DNA of 58,518 nt from Clostridia bacterium (GCA_017436225.1 JAFSDM010000016.1:1-58518); one strand, 5' to 3'; counted from the stretch's first letter, positions 1 to 6,713 are shown. Program-made: numbers and translations. Notes: generated by a model from the letters alone, not told the origin.

Positions 1-151
1 AGATTTTAAAAAGTGTGGATTTTAGTTCAATTGAGGCACAAAACGCAGCCAATACTACCGTATTGGCGAGTATTTTAACGAAAAGTGAGCAAAAATCCAC
101 CGTTTTAAAACGCGGTTCGGGTTTGACTGCTCACCCTAAGGTGGTTTTAAA
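1..151. repeat. Intergenic repeat-bearing leader before yifB
   Basis: No gene is visible here. There is a small hairpin (gccaatac/gtattggc) around 50-67. A copy of a 25-bp dispersed repeat (gttcgggtttgactgctcac and onward) lies at 115-139, only 12 bp before the yifB start codon; other copies are at 13211-13235, 43644-43667 and 54963-54987. The words gagtattttaac and gagc also recur together downstream of proB (about 21489-21525), so this looks like a degenerate intergenic repeat. No clear ribosome binding site precedes yifB. Confidence 0.5.
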
Positions 152-1681
152 ATGTTCACCAAGCAAAACAGTTTAGGAATTTTTGGTATGGATGCCTATA
201 CAGTAACGGTTGAAGCCGATGTTTCAGAGGGGCATTTTGCCTTTAATATAGTAGGTCTGCCCGATGCCGCAGTCAGGGAGTCGGGGGATAGAGTGCTTTC
301 GGCGCTTCGCAATAATTTCTTTACACTTCCGGGCGGTCGTACCACCGTAAACCTTGCCCCCGCTGACCGTAAAAAGGAGGGCACCCTTTATGACGTGCCT
401 ATTCTTATTGCAATTTTGGTTTCCACAGGTCAGCTTGCGGGCGATTTTAGTGATATGGCATTTATCGGGGAGCTTTCGCTTGACGGAGCTCTTCGCCCTA
501 TAAACGCTCTGCTTCCAATGGCAATTGAGGCAAGGCAGTCGGGCATTAAGCACCTTTTTGTTCCCGCTGAAAACGCCGCCGAGGGAGCGGTGGTTCAGGG
601 AATAAACGTTTACCCTGTAGAAAACATTTTACAGCTTGTAAGGGCGCTTCGCGGCGAAATTCAAATTCCGCCTGCCGTTTACACCCCCGTAGCAGATACC
701 GACAGTATATCCCATTTGGATTTTTCTGAGGTTAAGGGTCAGTTTTTGGCTAAAAAAGCGCTGGAGGTTGCCGCCGCAGGCGGTCATAATGTACTGCTTA
801 TCGGTCCTCCCGGTTCGGGTAAAAGTATGCTTGCAAAGCGCTTTCCAACCATTTTGCCCGAGCTTACCGAAAAGGAATCTATTGAAGCTACAAAAATCCA
901 TTCCATAGCGGGTGTTTTGGCTAAAAAGTCTCCCCTCATAACAAAAAGACCCTTTCGTTCACCCCATCACACCGTTTCCTCTGCCGCAATGTCGGGCGGG
1001 GGAGCAATTCCAAAACCGGGCGAAATTTCTTTGGCGCATAACGGCGTTTTGTTTTTAGATGAGCTTCCCGAATTCAAGCGTGAGGTTATGGAAGCGCTCC
1101 GCGCTCCCTTAGAGGACGGTAATGTTACCGTTTCGCGCGTGCTTGGCAGCTTTACCTATCCCTGTTCCTTTACCCTTATTGGCGCTATGAACCCTTGTCC
1201 TTGCGGTTTTTACGGTCATCCAACCAAAAACTGCACCTGTTCGCCAAGCGCCGTTTCTAAATATCTAGGTAAAATTTCAGGTCCTATGCTTGATAGACTT
1301 GATATTCACGTAGAGGTTCCGCCCGTTAAGTATGACGAGCTTAAGGATGATGCAGGCACCGCCGAAAGCTCTGCCGAAATTAAGGCGAGGGTAGATAAAG
1401 CAAGGCAAATTCAAAACGAGCGTTACAAGGATGAAAATATCTCCTGCAATGCAAGGCTCACCCCCAAGCTGCTTAAAAAATACTGTGTTTTAAGTGATGA
1501 AGCCGAACAGCTTTTATCTGCCGCATTTAAAAATATGGGTCTTTCGGGCAGAGCCTATGACCGCATTTTAAAGGTTTCGCGCACCCTAGCCGATTTGGAG
1601 GCAAAAGAAAAAATAGAAAGTAACCACATAGCACAGGCAATTCAGTTTAGAAGTCTTGACAGAAAATATTGGGCAAAGTAG
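152..1681 (+). CDS. yifB: YifB/ComM-family Mg-chelatase-like AAA+ ATPase
   Basis: This 509-residue protein has the full family architecture. An N-terminal Lon-protease-like fold (about 1-170) is followed by a AAA+ module with Walker A GPPGSGKS near residue 218 and Walker B FLDELPEF, a cysteine-rich insert (NPCPCGFYGH, then CTC, about 349-365), and a C-terminal Mg_chelatase_C region. Relatives (ComM) are helicases that help branch migration during natural transformation; the role in Clostridia is less certain. The gene stands alone. Its TAG stop lies inside the first bases of a palindromic intergenic repeat (gtagggg...), so the 3' end abuts repeat DNA. Length is normal and the gene looks intact. 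Confidence 0.95.
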   Translation: MFTKQNSLGIFGMDAYTVTVEADVSEGHFAFNIVGLPDAAVRESGDRVLSALRNNFFTLPGGRTTVNLAPADRKKEGTLYDVPILIAILVSTGQLAGDFSDMAFIGELSLDGALRPINALLPMAIEARQSGIKHLFVPAENAAEGAVVQGINVYPVENILQLVRALRGEIQIPPAVYTPVADTDSISHLDFSEVKGQFLAKKALEVAAAGGHNVLLIGPPGSGKSMLAKRFPTILPELTEKESIEATKIHSIAGVLAKKSPLITKRPFRSPHHTVSSAAMSGGGAIPKPGEISLAHNGVLFLDELPEFKREVMEALRAPLEDGNVTVSRVLGSFTYPCSFTLIGAMNPCPCGFYGHPTKNCTCSPSAVSKYLGKISGPMLDRLDIHVEVPPVKYDELKDDAGTAESSAEIKARVDKARQIQNERYKDENISCNARLTPKLLKKYCVLSDEAEQLLSAAFKNMGLSGRAYDRILKVSRTLADLEAKEKIESNHIAQAIQFRSLDRKYWAK

Positions 1682-1758
1682 GGGAGAATATTATTCACCC
1701 AAAAAACAACCGCAAATTTTTAAACAAATCGTAGGGAACGAACAATGTGTCGTTCCCT
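1678..1758. repeat. Two palindromic gtaggg-type intergenic repeats
   Basis: Copy one (1678-1700) starts gtagggga and has arms ggagaata/tattc; a near-identical copy with similar downstream sequence is at 17157-17205. Copy two (1731-1758) is gtagggaacga...tcgttccc. The gtaggg flank is shared, but the stem sequences differ completely. The TAG of copy one is the yifB stop codon. The copy-two hairpin may act as the yifB terminator, although the T-run is weak. Confidence 0.6.
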
Positions 1759-1891
1759 TAAAACAGCATATTTTTTGTAGAAAATTCACAATCTTTTAAA
1801 AACTTTGTTTTGTTCATAATTTGTTCATAATTGTGGTGTATAATACCACCATATGGCGAAAATGGATTTCGCTAAATTTTAATAAGACCTT

Positions 1892-2042
1892 AAAAAAGGG
1901 AGTAGCTGGCAGTTTTATAACTGGTATAACAGTCGTCAATACGGTGATTTCACCCGCTGTTATATGAAATAGCAAGACTTTTAACAAGTATCGCAAAGGT
2001 TAATATTTTTGCGTATTTGCTAAAGGTCTTTAATTTTTAAAG
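1892..2042 (+). promoter_or_regulatory. yybP-ykoY family (Mn2+) riboswitch with SD-sequestering hairpin
   Basis: The aptamer (about 1892-1984) carries the family signatures in order. They are gggagtagc (1898-1906), gtcgtcaatac followed by ggtga/tcacc, flanked by a helix ataacag/ctgttat, and finally atagcaagact (1970-1979). AAAAG (1894-1898) pairs with CTTTT (1978-1982) as P1. Known members bind Mn2+ and turn on genes for Mn2+ efflux or TerC-like proteins. Downstream, ctttaa/ttaaag (2028-2042) forms a small hairpin that covers the aaaggag ribosome binding site. The 5' agacctt (1885-1891) could also pair with aaggtct (2023-2029). Translational control is therefore plausible. A TATAAT box lies at 1839-1844. 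The family call is from sequence; the switching mechanism is inferred. Confidence 0.9.
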
Positions 2043-2052
2043 GAGTGTTTTT

Positions 2053-3204
2053 ATGACAGCATTAACCTCGTGGCTTGCTACCTGGGCAGAACGTGTTTCA
2101 GGTATGACCCCTCTTAACTGGGTACAAACCTTTGTTATGATTGCAATTGGCGGACTTTTAATATTCCTTGCAATTAAAAAGGATATGGAGCCTACCTTAC
2201 TTTTGCCTATGGGCTTTGGCGCAATCATTGTAAACCTTCCCGGTGTTTATGCACCAGCCTCTGAGCACGGCGCATTTGGTCCGCTTTCCACCCTTTTTGA
2301 TGCGGGTATTGCAAATGAGCTTTTCCCACTTATTTTGTTTATTGGTATCGGTGCAATGATTGACTTCGGTCCCTTGCTTTCTAATCCCAAGCTTATGATT
2401 TTTGGCGCTGCCGCACAGTTTGGTATTTTCTTCACATTCTGTATGGCATCTATCTTCTTCGATTTCAACGATGCGCTTTCAATCGGTGTTATCGGTGCGG
2501 CAGACGGTCCTACCTCCATTGTTGTTGCACAGCAGCTTAATTCTAAATATGTTGGCGCAATTATGGTTGCCGCATATTCCTATATGGCTCTTGTTCCCAT
2601 TATTCAACCCCCCGTTATTAAGGCTCTTACCACTAAAAACGAGCGTAAAATCCGTATGGCTTATGAGCCTAAGTCGGTTTCCAAGCTCACCAAAATTTTA
2701 TTCCCCATCATCATCACCGCAGTTGTTGGTATAGTAGCACCTGATTCAGTTTACCTTGTAGGCTTCCTTATGTTCGGTAACCTTATAAGAGAGTGTGGCG
2801 TGCTTAACTCACTTTCTGAGACTGCGCAAAAGGTTCTTGCAAACCTTATTACAATATTCCTTGGTATCACCATTTCTACCAAGATGTTCTATGCAGATTT
2901 CTTAAAGTTAGATACCCTTTTGATTTTAGGTCTTGGTTTAGTTGCATTCATTATTGATACCGCAGGCGGCGTTCTTTTTGCTAAATTCCTTAACCTCTTC
3001 ACCAAGAAAAAGGTTAATCCTATGATTGGTGCCGCAGGTATCTCTGCATTCCCAATGTCGGGCAGAGTTGTTCACAAATTAGGCTTAGAGGCAGATAATC
3101 AAAACTTCTTGCTTATGCATTCAATGGCTGTAAACGTATCCGGTCAGATTGCATCTGTTATAGCAGGCGGTATAATACTCAGCTTCGGTCTTGGCGCTTT
3201 ATAG
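2053..3204 (+). CDS. Sodium-translocating decarboxylase beta-subunit family membrane protein (OadB-like)
   Basis: This 383-residue polytopic membrane protein carries the OadB/GcdB/MmdB hallmark GAADGPTSI (about residues 154-162) and many hydrophobic segments. In classical sodium pumps this subunit couples biotin-dependent decarboxylation to Na+ export. No alpha (carboxyltransferase) or biotin-carrier gene is nearby, so the pump would need partners elsewhere or the protein may work independently as a transporter. It follows a manganese-type riboswitch and has a strong site aaaggag nine bases before the ATG. A tiny OadG-like gene follows 13 bp downstream. Membership in the family is clear; the physiological substrate is not, and the riboswitch hints at metal homeostasis (inference). 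Confidence 0.85.
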   Translation: MTALTSWLATWAERVSGMTPLNWVQTFVMIAIGGLLIFLAIKKDMEPTLLLPMGFGAIIVNLPGVYAPASEHGAFGPLSTLFDAGIANELFPLILFIGIGAMIDFGPLLSNPKLMIFGAAAQFGIFFTFCMASIFFDFNDALSIGVIGAADGPTSIVVAQQLNSKYVGAIMVAAYSYMALVPIIQPPVIKALTTKNERKIRMAYEPKSVSKLTKILFPIIITAVVGIVAPDSVYLVGFLMFGNLIRECGVLNSLSETAQKVLANLITIFLGITISTKMFYADFLKLDTLLILGLGLVAFIIDTAGGVLFAKFLNLFTKKKVNPMIGAAGISAFPMSGRVVHKLGLEADNQNFLLMHSMAVNVSGQIASVIAGGIILSFGLGAL

Positions 3205-3217
3205 GGGGTAGCTAATT

Positions 3218-3367
3218 ATGATGAATTTTTTAACTGCAGCTTTTAATCCTATGAACTTTGTTAATAACTTAGGTTATATGGGTGTTGGAATGATTATAAT
3301 AATCGCCGTTATCGGCATTATCATCGGCGCTACATCCTTGCTTAACAAGTTCACAGGCGGCAAATAA
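3218..3367 (+). CDS. Small OadG-like single-TM protein (49 aa)
   Basis: This short gene was found by reading past the OadB stop. There is a gggg site nine bases before ATG 3218; a second ATG follows directly at 3221. The peptide starts MMNFLTAAFNPM, then has a glycine-containing hydrophobic helix (about residues 19-42, MGVGMIIIIAVIGIIIG) and ends in the cytosolic-looking tail LLNKFTGGK. Position, length and the helix-LLNK pattern resemble the gamma/OadG_beta small subunit that stabilises OadB-type subunits. It shares the riboswitch-controlled transcript and ends just before a strong terminator. Assignment to OadG is by context and pattern, not by a database match. Confidence 0.75.
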   Translation: MMNFLTAAFNPMNFVNNLGYMGVGMIIIIAVIGIIIGATSLLNKFTGGK

Positions 3368-3384
3368 ACTAAAAAAGATTTTAA

Positions 3385-3416
3385 AAACGGTAGAGCACCA
3401 AAGCTCTACCGTTTAA
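3385..3416. terminator. Bidirectional intrinsic terminator after the OadB/OadG-like genes
   Basis: The stem is aaacggtagagc (3385-3396) / gctctaccgttt (3403-3414) with loop accaaa. The plus-strand side ends in a short T-rich run and the minus-strand side has A/T-rich flanks, so it can also stop the minus-strand XRE gene whose stop codon is at 3417. The right arm ctctaccgttt is repeated at 3916-3926, on the far side of the XRE/cysteine-protein cassette. Confidence 0.85.
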
Positions 3417-3617
3417 TTATTCATTAACATATTTAATTATATCTTCAACCTTGCAATTTAGTATGCGGCAAAAATCATCAATTTTCATTGTGCTTATGCC
3501 GTTTCCCTTTTTCATACGGTCAATTGTAGCACTGCTGATGTTATACTTATTTATTAGCGTGTAGGTTGTAATATTTTTTGCCTTTAAGGTTGCCCAAAAC
3601 GGTTCATAACTAATCAA
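3417..3617 (-). CDS. XRE-family HTH transcriptional regulator (cassette 1)
   Basis: This small Cro/C1-type DNA-binding protein of about 66 residues has the typical compact HTH pattern. It reads ISYEPFWATLKAKNITTYTLINKYNISSATIDRMKKG... and ends ILNCKVEDIIKYV, closely resembling single-domain XRE repressors of Firmicutes. The chosen start is a TTG at 3617, because a ggggtgg site lies at the right spacing; an upstream in-frame ATG (3632) has no site. It is transcribed away from the small cysteine-rich gene at 3711. The 22-bp palindrome in the shared promoter region is the obvious candidate operator. It likely represses the divergent gene and possibly itself (inference). The region is AT-rich compared with the neighbouring housekeeping genes. 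Confidence 0.8.
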   Translation of the reverse strand: MISYEPFWATLKAKNITTYTLINKYNISSATIDRMKKGNGISTMKIDDFCRILNCKVEDIIKYVNE

Positions 3618-3662
3618 CAATACCACCCCCATATAAAATAAGCATATATCCAAAATATATAC

Positions 3663-3691
3663 TTGACAATAGTCATAATTATGACTATTAT
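3663..3691 (+). promoter_or_regulatory. Promoter with 22-bp perfect palindromic operator
   Basis: TTGACA (3663-3668) and TATTAT (3686-3691) are separated by 17 bp. A perfect 22-bp palindrome, centred between 3678 and 3679 (aatagtcataa and its complement), spans 3668-3689. It fills the spacer and overlaps both boxes, so a bound dimer would block RNA polymerase. It drives the small cysteine-rich gene at 3711, and the divergent XRE protein is the likely ligand. Confidence 0.85.
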
Positions 3692-3710
3692 TTGTATAGG
3701 AGATGGTTTT

Positions 3711-3914
3711 ATGTATACAGACAAAAAATCACGAGTAGCTTGTTTGCACTGTGAATATTTTGAAATTAAGATTATATCAGAAAATGATATTCCCGAAGAA
3801 GCATATTGTGAGATTAAAAAATGCAACAAAAAGCTTTTTGATGATATTTGCAAGAATTTTAAATTAAAATCGGGAATGCATACCAAAAGGAAGTATCCGG
3901 GCAAAAAACAATAA
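3711..3914 (+). CDS. Small four-cysteine protein of unknown function (cassette 1)
   Basis: The product is 67 residues from ATG 3711, preceded by taggagatggtttt. It contains CLHCEYF (about 11-17), a further Cys in AYC, and DDICKNFKLKSG followed by HTKRKYPGKKQ. A homologue is encoded at 16845-17054. Both share C-x2-C-E-Y-F, a mid-chain Cys, D-x2-C-x2-F-x-L-x-S-G-x2-T-K-x2-Y-P-x-K-K. Four conserved cysteines suggest binding of a metal or Fe-S cluster (inference); there is no signal peptide or membrane helix. In both loci the gene lies divergent to an XRE regulator with a palindromic operator. The function is not recognised. Confidence 0.8.
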   Translation: MYTDKKSRVACLHCEYFEIKIISENDIPEEAYCEIKKCNKKLFDDICKNFKLKSGMHTKRKYPGKKQ

Positions 3915-3946
3915 TCTCTACCGTTTTTGTTTGAATAAAGTTGCCG

Positions 3947-4014
3947 TTATCGGCAAAAACTTATCTATATAAGTGTAACTGTTGGTTGACTTTTTGCCGA
4001 TAATATGTTATACT
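3947..4014 (+). promoter_or_regulatory. fic promoter with long inverted repeat
   Basis: TTGACT (3986-3991) and TATACT (4009-4014) are separated by 17 bp. A perfect 13-bp inverted repeat, ttatcggcaaaaa (3947-3959) and tttttgccgataa (3991-4003), has one arm upstream and one within the promoter spacer. It is a good candidate operator for the Fic protein's own N-terminal DNA-binding domain (inference). Confidence 0.75.
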
Positions 4015-4040
4015 TATTAATGAAAATTGGAGGTGTGGTT

Positions 4041-4934
4041 ATGAAATATTTATCGGTTAAAGAGGCTTCTTTGCTTTGGAATATATCTGAGCGTAGCGTT
4101 CGTAATTATTGCGCAAAGGGGCGTGTGGCAGGCGCTTTTCTTACAGGCAAAACCTGGAATATTCCCGAAAACGCTGAGAAACCCGAAAGAAGCAACAAAA
4201 GTAAACCCGCGCCACGAACCTTACTTGATGTTTTAAAAGAAGAAAAGCGTATCAAAGCTCACGGAGGCATTTACCATAAAACTCAAATTGAACTTACCTT
4301 CAATTCCAACCATATTGAAGGAAGCAAACTCACCCACGATCAAACTCGCTATATTTTTGAAACAAATACCATTGGCATAACCAATGAGGTTGTGCGAGTT
4401 GATGATATAATTGAAACCTCTGCCCATTTTCGCGCTATTGATGAAATTATAGAAAACGCCAACGCTCAGCTAAGCGAAAAATTTATAAAGCATTTGCATT
4501 TTATTTTAAAAACAGGAACAAGCGATTCCCAAAAAGAATGGTTTGCCGTTGGTGATTATAAAAAGCTTCCTAATGAGGTTGGCGGTATGGAAACAACCCT
4601 TCCTGAAGATGTAGCTCGGGAGATGAAAAAACTCCTTGTTGCTTATAACGGTAAGGAGAAGGTAACGTTTGAGGATATTATTGAGTTTCACGTACAGTTT
4701 GAGCGTATTCACCCTTTTCAAGACGGAAACGGTCGTATTGGCAGACTTATTATGTTTAAGGAGTGCTTAAAGCACGGCATTGTTCCCTTTATTATTGAAG
4801 ACACAATAAAAATGTTCTATTATCGCGGACTAAAGGAATGGAACGTGGAAAAAGGCTACCTTATAGACACATGCCTTTCGGCGCAGGATAAATTTAAACT
4901 GTATTTAGACTATTTTAGAATAAATTATAACTAA
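4041..4934 (+). CDS. Fic family protein with N-terminal DNA-binding domain
   Basis: The protein is 297 residues from ATG 4041, seven bases after ggaggtg. The first ~45 residues (YLSVKEASLLWNISERSVRNYC...GKTWNIP) look like a MerR/excisionase-type winged helix. Then comes a Fic N-terminal segment with the inhibitory motif S-x3-E-G in FNSNHIEGS, typical of class II self-inhibited Fic proteins. The catalytic motif HPFQDGNGRIGR lies near residues 224-235. Such enzymes transfer AMP (or another nucleotide) from ATP onto target proteins. No antitoxin gene is adjacent, which fits intramolecular inhibition. The inverted repeat over its promoter suggests autoregulation. The gene lies in an AT-rich accessory patch between two host operons. 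Confidence 0.9.
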   Translation: MKYLSVKEASLLWNISERSVRNYCAKGRVAGAFLTGKTWNIPENAEKPERSNKSKPAPRTLLDVLKEEKRIKAHGGIYHKTQIELTFNSNHIEGSKLTHDQTRYIFETNTIGITNEVVRVDDIIETSAHFRAIDEIIENANAQLSEKFIKHLHFILKTGTSDSQKEWFAVGDYKKLPNEVGGMETTLPEDVAREMKKLLVAYNGKEKVTFEDIIEFHVQFERIHPFQDGNGRIGRLIMFKECLKHGIVPFIIEDTIKMFYYRGLKEWNVEKGYLIDTCLSAQDKFKLYLDYFRINYN

Positions 4935-5005
4935 TAGTGCCAAAAAAGAATGGTTTTGTTGATTAAAAAACCTAATTTTTAACCAATTCTTTTTACAAAA
5001 AACTA

Positions 5006-5034
5006 TTGATTTTTTTATTGCTTTGTGGTATAAT
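5006..5034 (+). promoter_or_regulatory. Promoter of the rimP-nusA-infB operon
   Basis: TTGATT (5006-5011) and a consensus TATAAT (5029-5034) are separated by 17 bp, about 110 bp before the rimP start. No other strong promoter is seen until ribF, which fits one long operon. Confidence 0.8.
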
Positions 5035-5058
5035 ACCATACGTAGATGTGTAAGAAAG

Positions 5059-5089
5059 GAGAGTGGGGCAACCCGCTCTCTACTTTTTG
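5059..5089 (+). terminator. Leader hairpin with GNRA loop and T-run (possible attenuator)
   Basis: A nine-pair stem, gagagtggg (5059-5067) / cccgctctc (5072-5080), encloses a gcaa tetraloop and is followed by tactttttg. It lies in the transcribed leader between the promoter and rimP, so it may work as an attenuator rather than a plain terminator. Autocontrol by NusA is a guess. Confidence 0.6.
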
Positions 5090-5143
5090 TCACGACTTTG
5101 TGCTTTTAAAGCCGAAAAAATCAAACGAAAGGTGTTGTATCTA

Positions 5144-5602
5144 TTGGCAGGAAATCATACTGCAAAGCTGGTTGCCGAGCTTGCTAAACCCTATGTAGAA
5201 CAGCTGGGGCTTACCCTTTGGGATGTTCGCTTTGTTAAGGAGGGCGCATCGTGGTATCTTCGCATTTTTATTGATAAAAAGGGCGGCGTTACTATTGAAG
5301 ACTGTACCGATGTTTCACACGCGGTAGATCCCGTTTTGGATGAGGCAGACCCAATCAGCGTTCCTTATTATTTGGAGGTTTGTTCCCCCGGTTTAGAGCG
5401 TGAGCTTAAGGAGGAGTATCACTATAACGCCTTTATCGGCAGTGAAATTTTGCTCACTCTTTATAAGGCAGAAGACGGCTCAAAATCGGTAAGAGGCGTG
5501 CTTGAAGCCTTTAATAACGGTCCCGTTTTAAAGGTTGGCGAAGAAACAAAAGCCTATCCGCTTTCGGCAATAGCAAAGGCAACACTTTGTGATTTAGATT
5601 AA
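5144..5602 (+). CDS. rimP: Ribosome maturation factor RimP
   Basis: RimP assists 30S subunit maturation. The product is 152 residues from TTG 5144 (LAGNHTAKLVAELAKPYVEQL), preceded by gaaagg about 11 bases upstream; the open frame continues upstream but without family similarity or a better site. Hallmarks are the N-terminal alpha/beta domain with WDVRFVKEG and LRIFIDKKGGVTIEDC, the motif YYLEVCSPGLERELK, and a C-terminal SH3-like domain. It is the first gene of the nusA-infB operon, with nusA 43 bp downstream, the usual order in Firmicutes. The exact start is the only uncertainty. Confidence 0.92.
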   Translation: MAGNHTAKLVAELAKPYVEQLGLTLWDVRFVKEGASWYLRIFIDKKGGVTIEDCTDVSHAVDPVLDEADPISVPYYLEVCSPGLERELKEEYHYNAFIGSEILLTLYKAEDGSKSVRGVLEAFNNGPVLKVGEETKAYPLSAIAKATLCDLD

Positions 5603-5645
5603 TTTTTTAAAAAGGTAAACAAAACTTTGGAGGTTGTTATAAAAA

Positions 5646-6713
5646 ATGAGTAAGGCAAATAAAGAATTTTTTGAAGCATTGGCACTTATGGAGCAGGAAA
5701 AAGGAATTAGCGCTGAATATCTTGCAGAAAAAATTTCAAACGCTATCATCACCGCAGTTAAAAAGGAATACGGCGGCAGAGAAATTGTTTTCTGTGATAT
5801 TGATTTAGAAAAACAAAAAATGAAGGTTTACGTTCGCAAAGAGGTTGCCCTAGTGGTTGAGGATGAATATTCTCAGTTAACCGTTGAGCAGGCTCGTGTT
5901 CATAAGAAAAACGCAGTTGCAGGCGGTCATATTGATATTGCTCTTAACACCAAAAACTTTGGCAGAATTATGGCTCAAACCTGTAAGCACGTTATCCGCC
6001 AAGGAATTAAAGAGGCTGAAAAGGGTCAGACCCTTGCCGATTTCCAAAGCCGTAACCGTGAGCTTGTTACTGCAACCGTTGAGCGTATCGACCCCAAAAC
6101 AGGCAACGCTACCATCAATATTGGTAGAGGCGAAGCCGTACTTCTTAAAAGCGAACAGGTACCTGATGAGGTGCTTCGTGAAGGCGATCAGGTTAAGGTT
6201 TACGTTGTAGACGTTAAGGATTCTGAAAAGGGTCCTAAGGCTATAATCTCCAGAACTCATCCGGGTCTCGTTAAACGTCTTTTTGAAATGGAGGTTCCCG
6301 AAATTTTTGACGGCACCATTGAAATTAAGGCAGTTTCCCGTCAGGCAGGCGCAAAAAGTAAGCTCGCAGTTTACAGCGCAAACGAAGAAATTGATGCAGT
6401 CGGCGCTTGTATTGGTCAGCGCGGCGTGCGTGTTAATAAAATCGTTGAGGAGCTTGCAGGCGAAAAAATTGAAATCATTAAATATTCCGATGACCCCGTA
6501 GCCTTTATTTCTGAGGCTCTTTCCCCTGCAAAGGTTGTTTCGGTTGAAATTTTAAGCGAGGAGCCTAAAACCTGTCGCGCAACCGTTCCCGATTCACAGC
6601 TTTCTCTTGCAATTGGTAACAAAGGTCAAAACGTTCGTCTTGCCGCACGCCTTACAGGCTGGAAGATTGATATTCGCCCTGAGAGCGGCTATTACGGCGA
6701 GGATGAGGAATAA
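5646..6713 (+). CDS. nusA: Transcription elongation/antitermination factor NusA
   Basis: NusA is a 355-residue RNA polymerase-associated factor that modulates pausing and termination. The N-terminal polymerase-binding domain (about 1-125) is followed by an S1 domain (about 135-200) and two KH domains, with the signatures GACIGQRGVRVNKIVEEL and LAIGNKGQNVRLAARLTGWKIDI. It lacks the C-terminal acidic repeats of E. coli NusA, as is normal for Firmicutes. ATG 5646 is preceded by ggaggttg. It sits between rimP and rnpM in the standard operon. Confidence 0.97.
   Translation: MSKANKEFFEALALMEQEKGISAEYLAEKISNAIITAVKKEYGGREIVFCDIDLEKQKMKVYVRKEVALVVEDEYSQLTVEQARVHKKNAVAGGHIDIALNTKNFGRIMAQTCKHVIRQGIKEAEKGQTLADFQSRNRELVTATVERIDPKTGNATINIGRGEAVLLKSEQVPDEVLREGDQVKVYVVDVKDSEKGPKAIISRTHPGLVKRLFEMEVPEIFDGTIEIKAVSRQAGAKSKLAVYSANEEIDAVGACIGQRGVRVNKIVEELAGEKIEIIKYSDDPVAFISEALSPAKVVSVEILSEEPKTCRATVPDSQLSLAIGNKGQNVRLAARLTGWKIDIRPESGYYGEDEE

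Larger units (their letters stand above)
3404..3926. mobile_element. Cassette 1: XRE + Cys-rich gene bounded by duplicated terminator arm
   Basis: The 11-bp sequence ctctaccgttt occurs at 3404-3414, as the right arm of the host terminator, and again at 3916-3926, two bases after the small gene's stop codon. The 512-bp unit between them holds only the XRE gene, its operator and the cysteine-rich gene. This mirrors the second cassette at 16420-17127. No transposase or integrase is inside. The mobile nature is inferred from the duplication and from AT-richness. Confidence 0.45.

Noticed and set aside
5063..5143. Upstream extension of rimP
   Set aside because: The extension begins inside the leader hairpin and encodes no family-like residues. 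TTG 5144 fits the RimP N-terminus.
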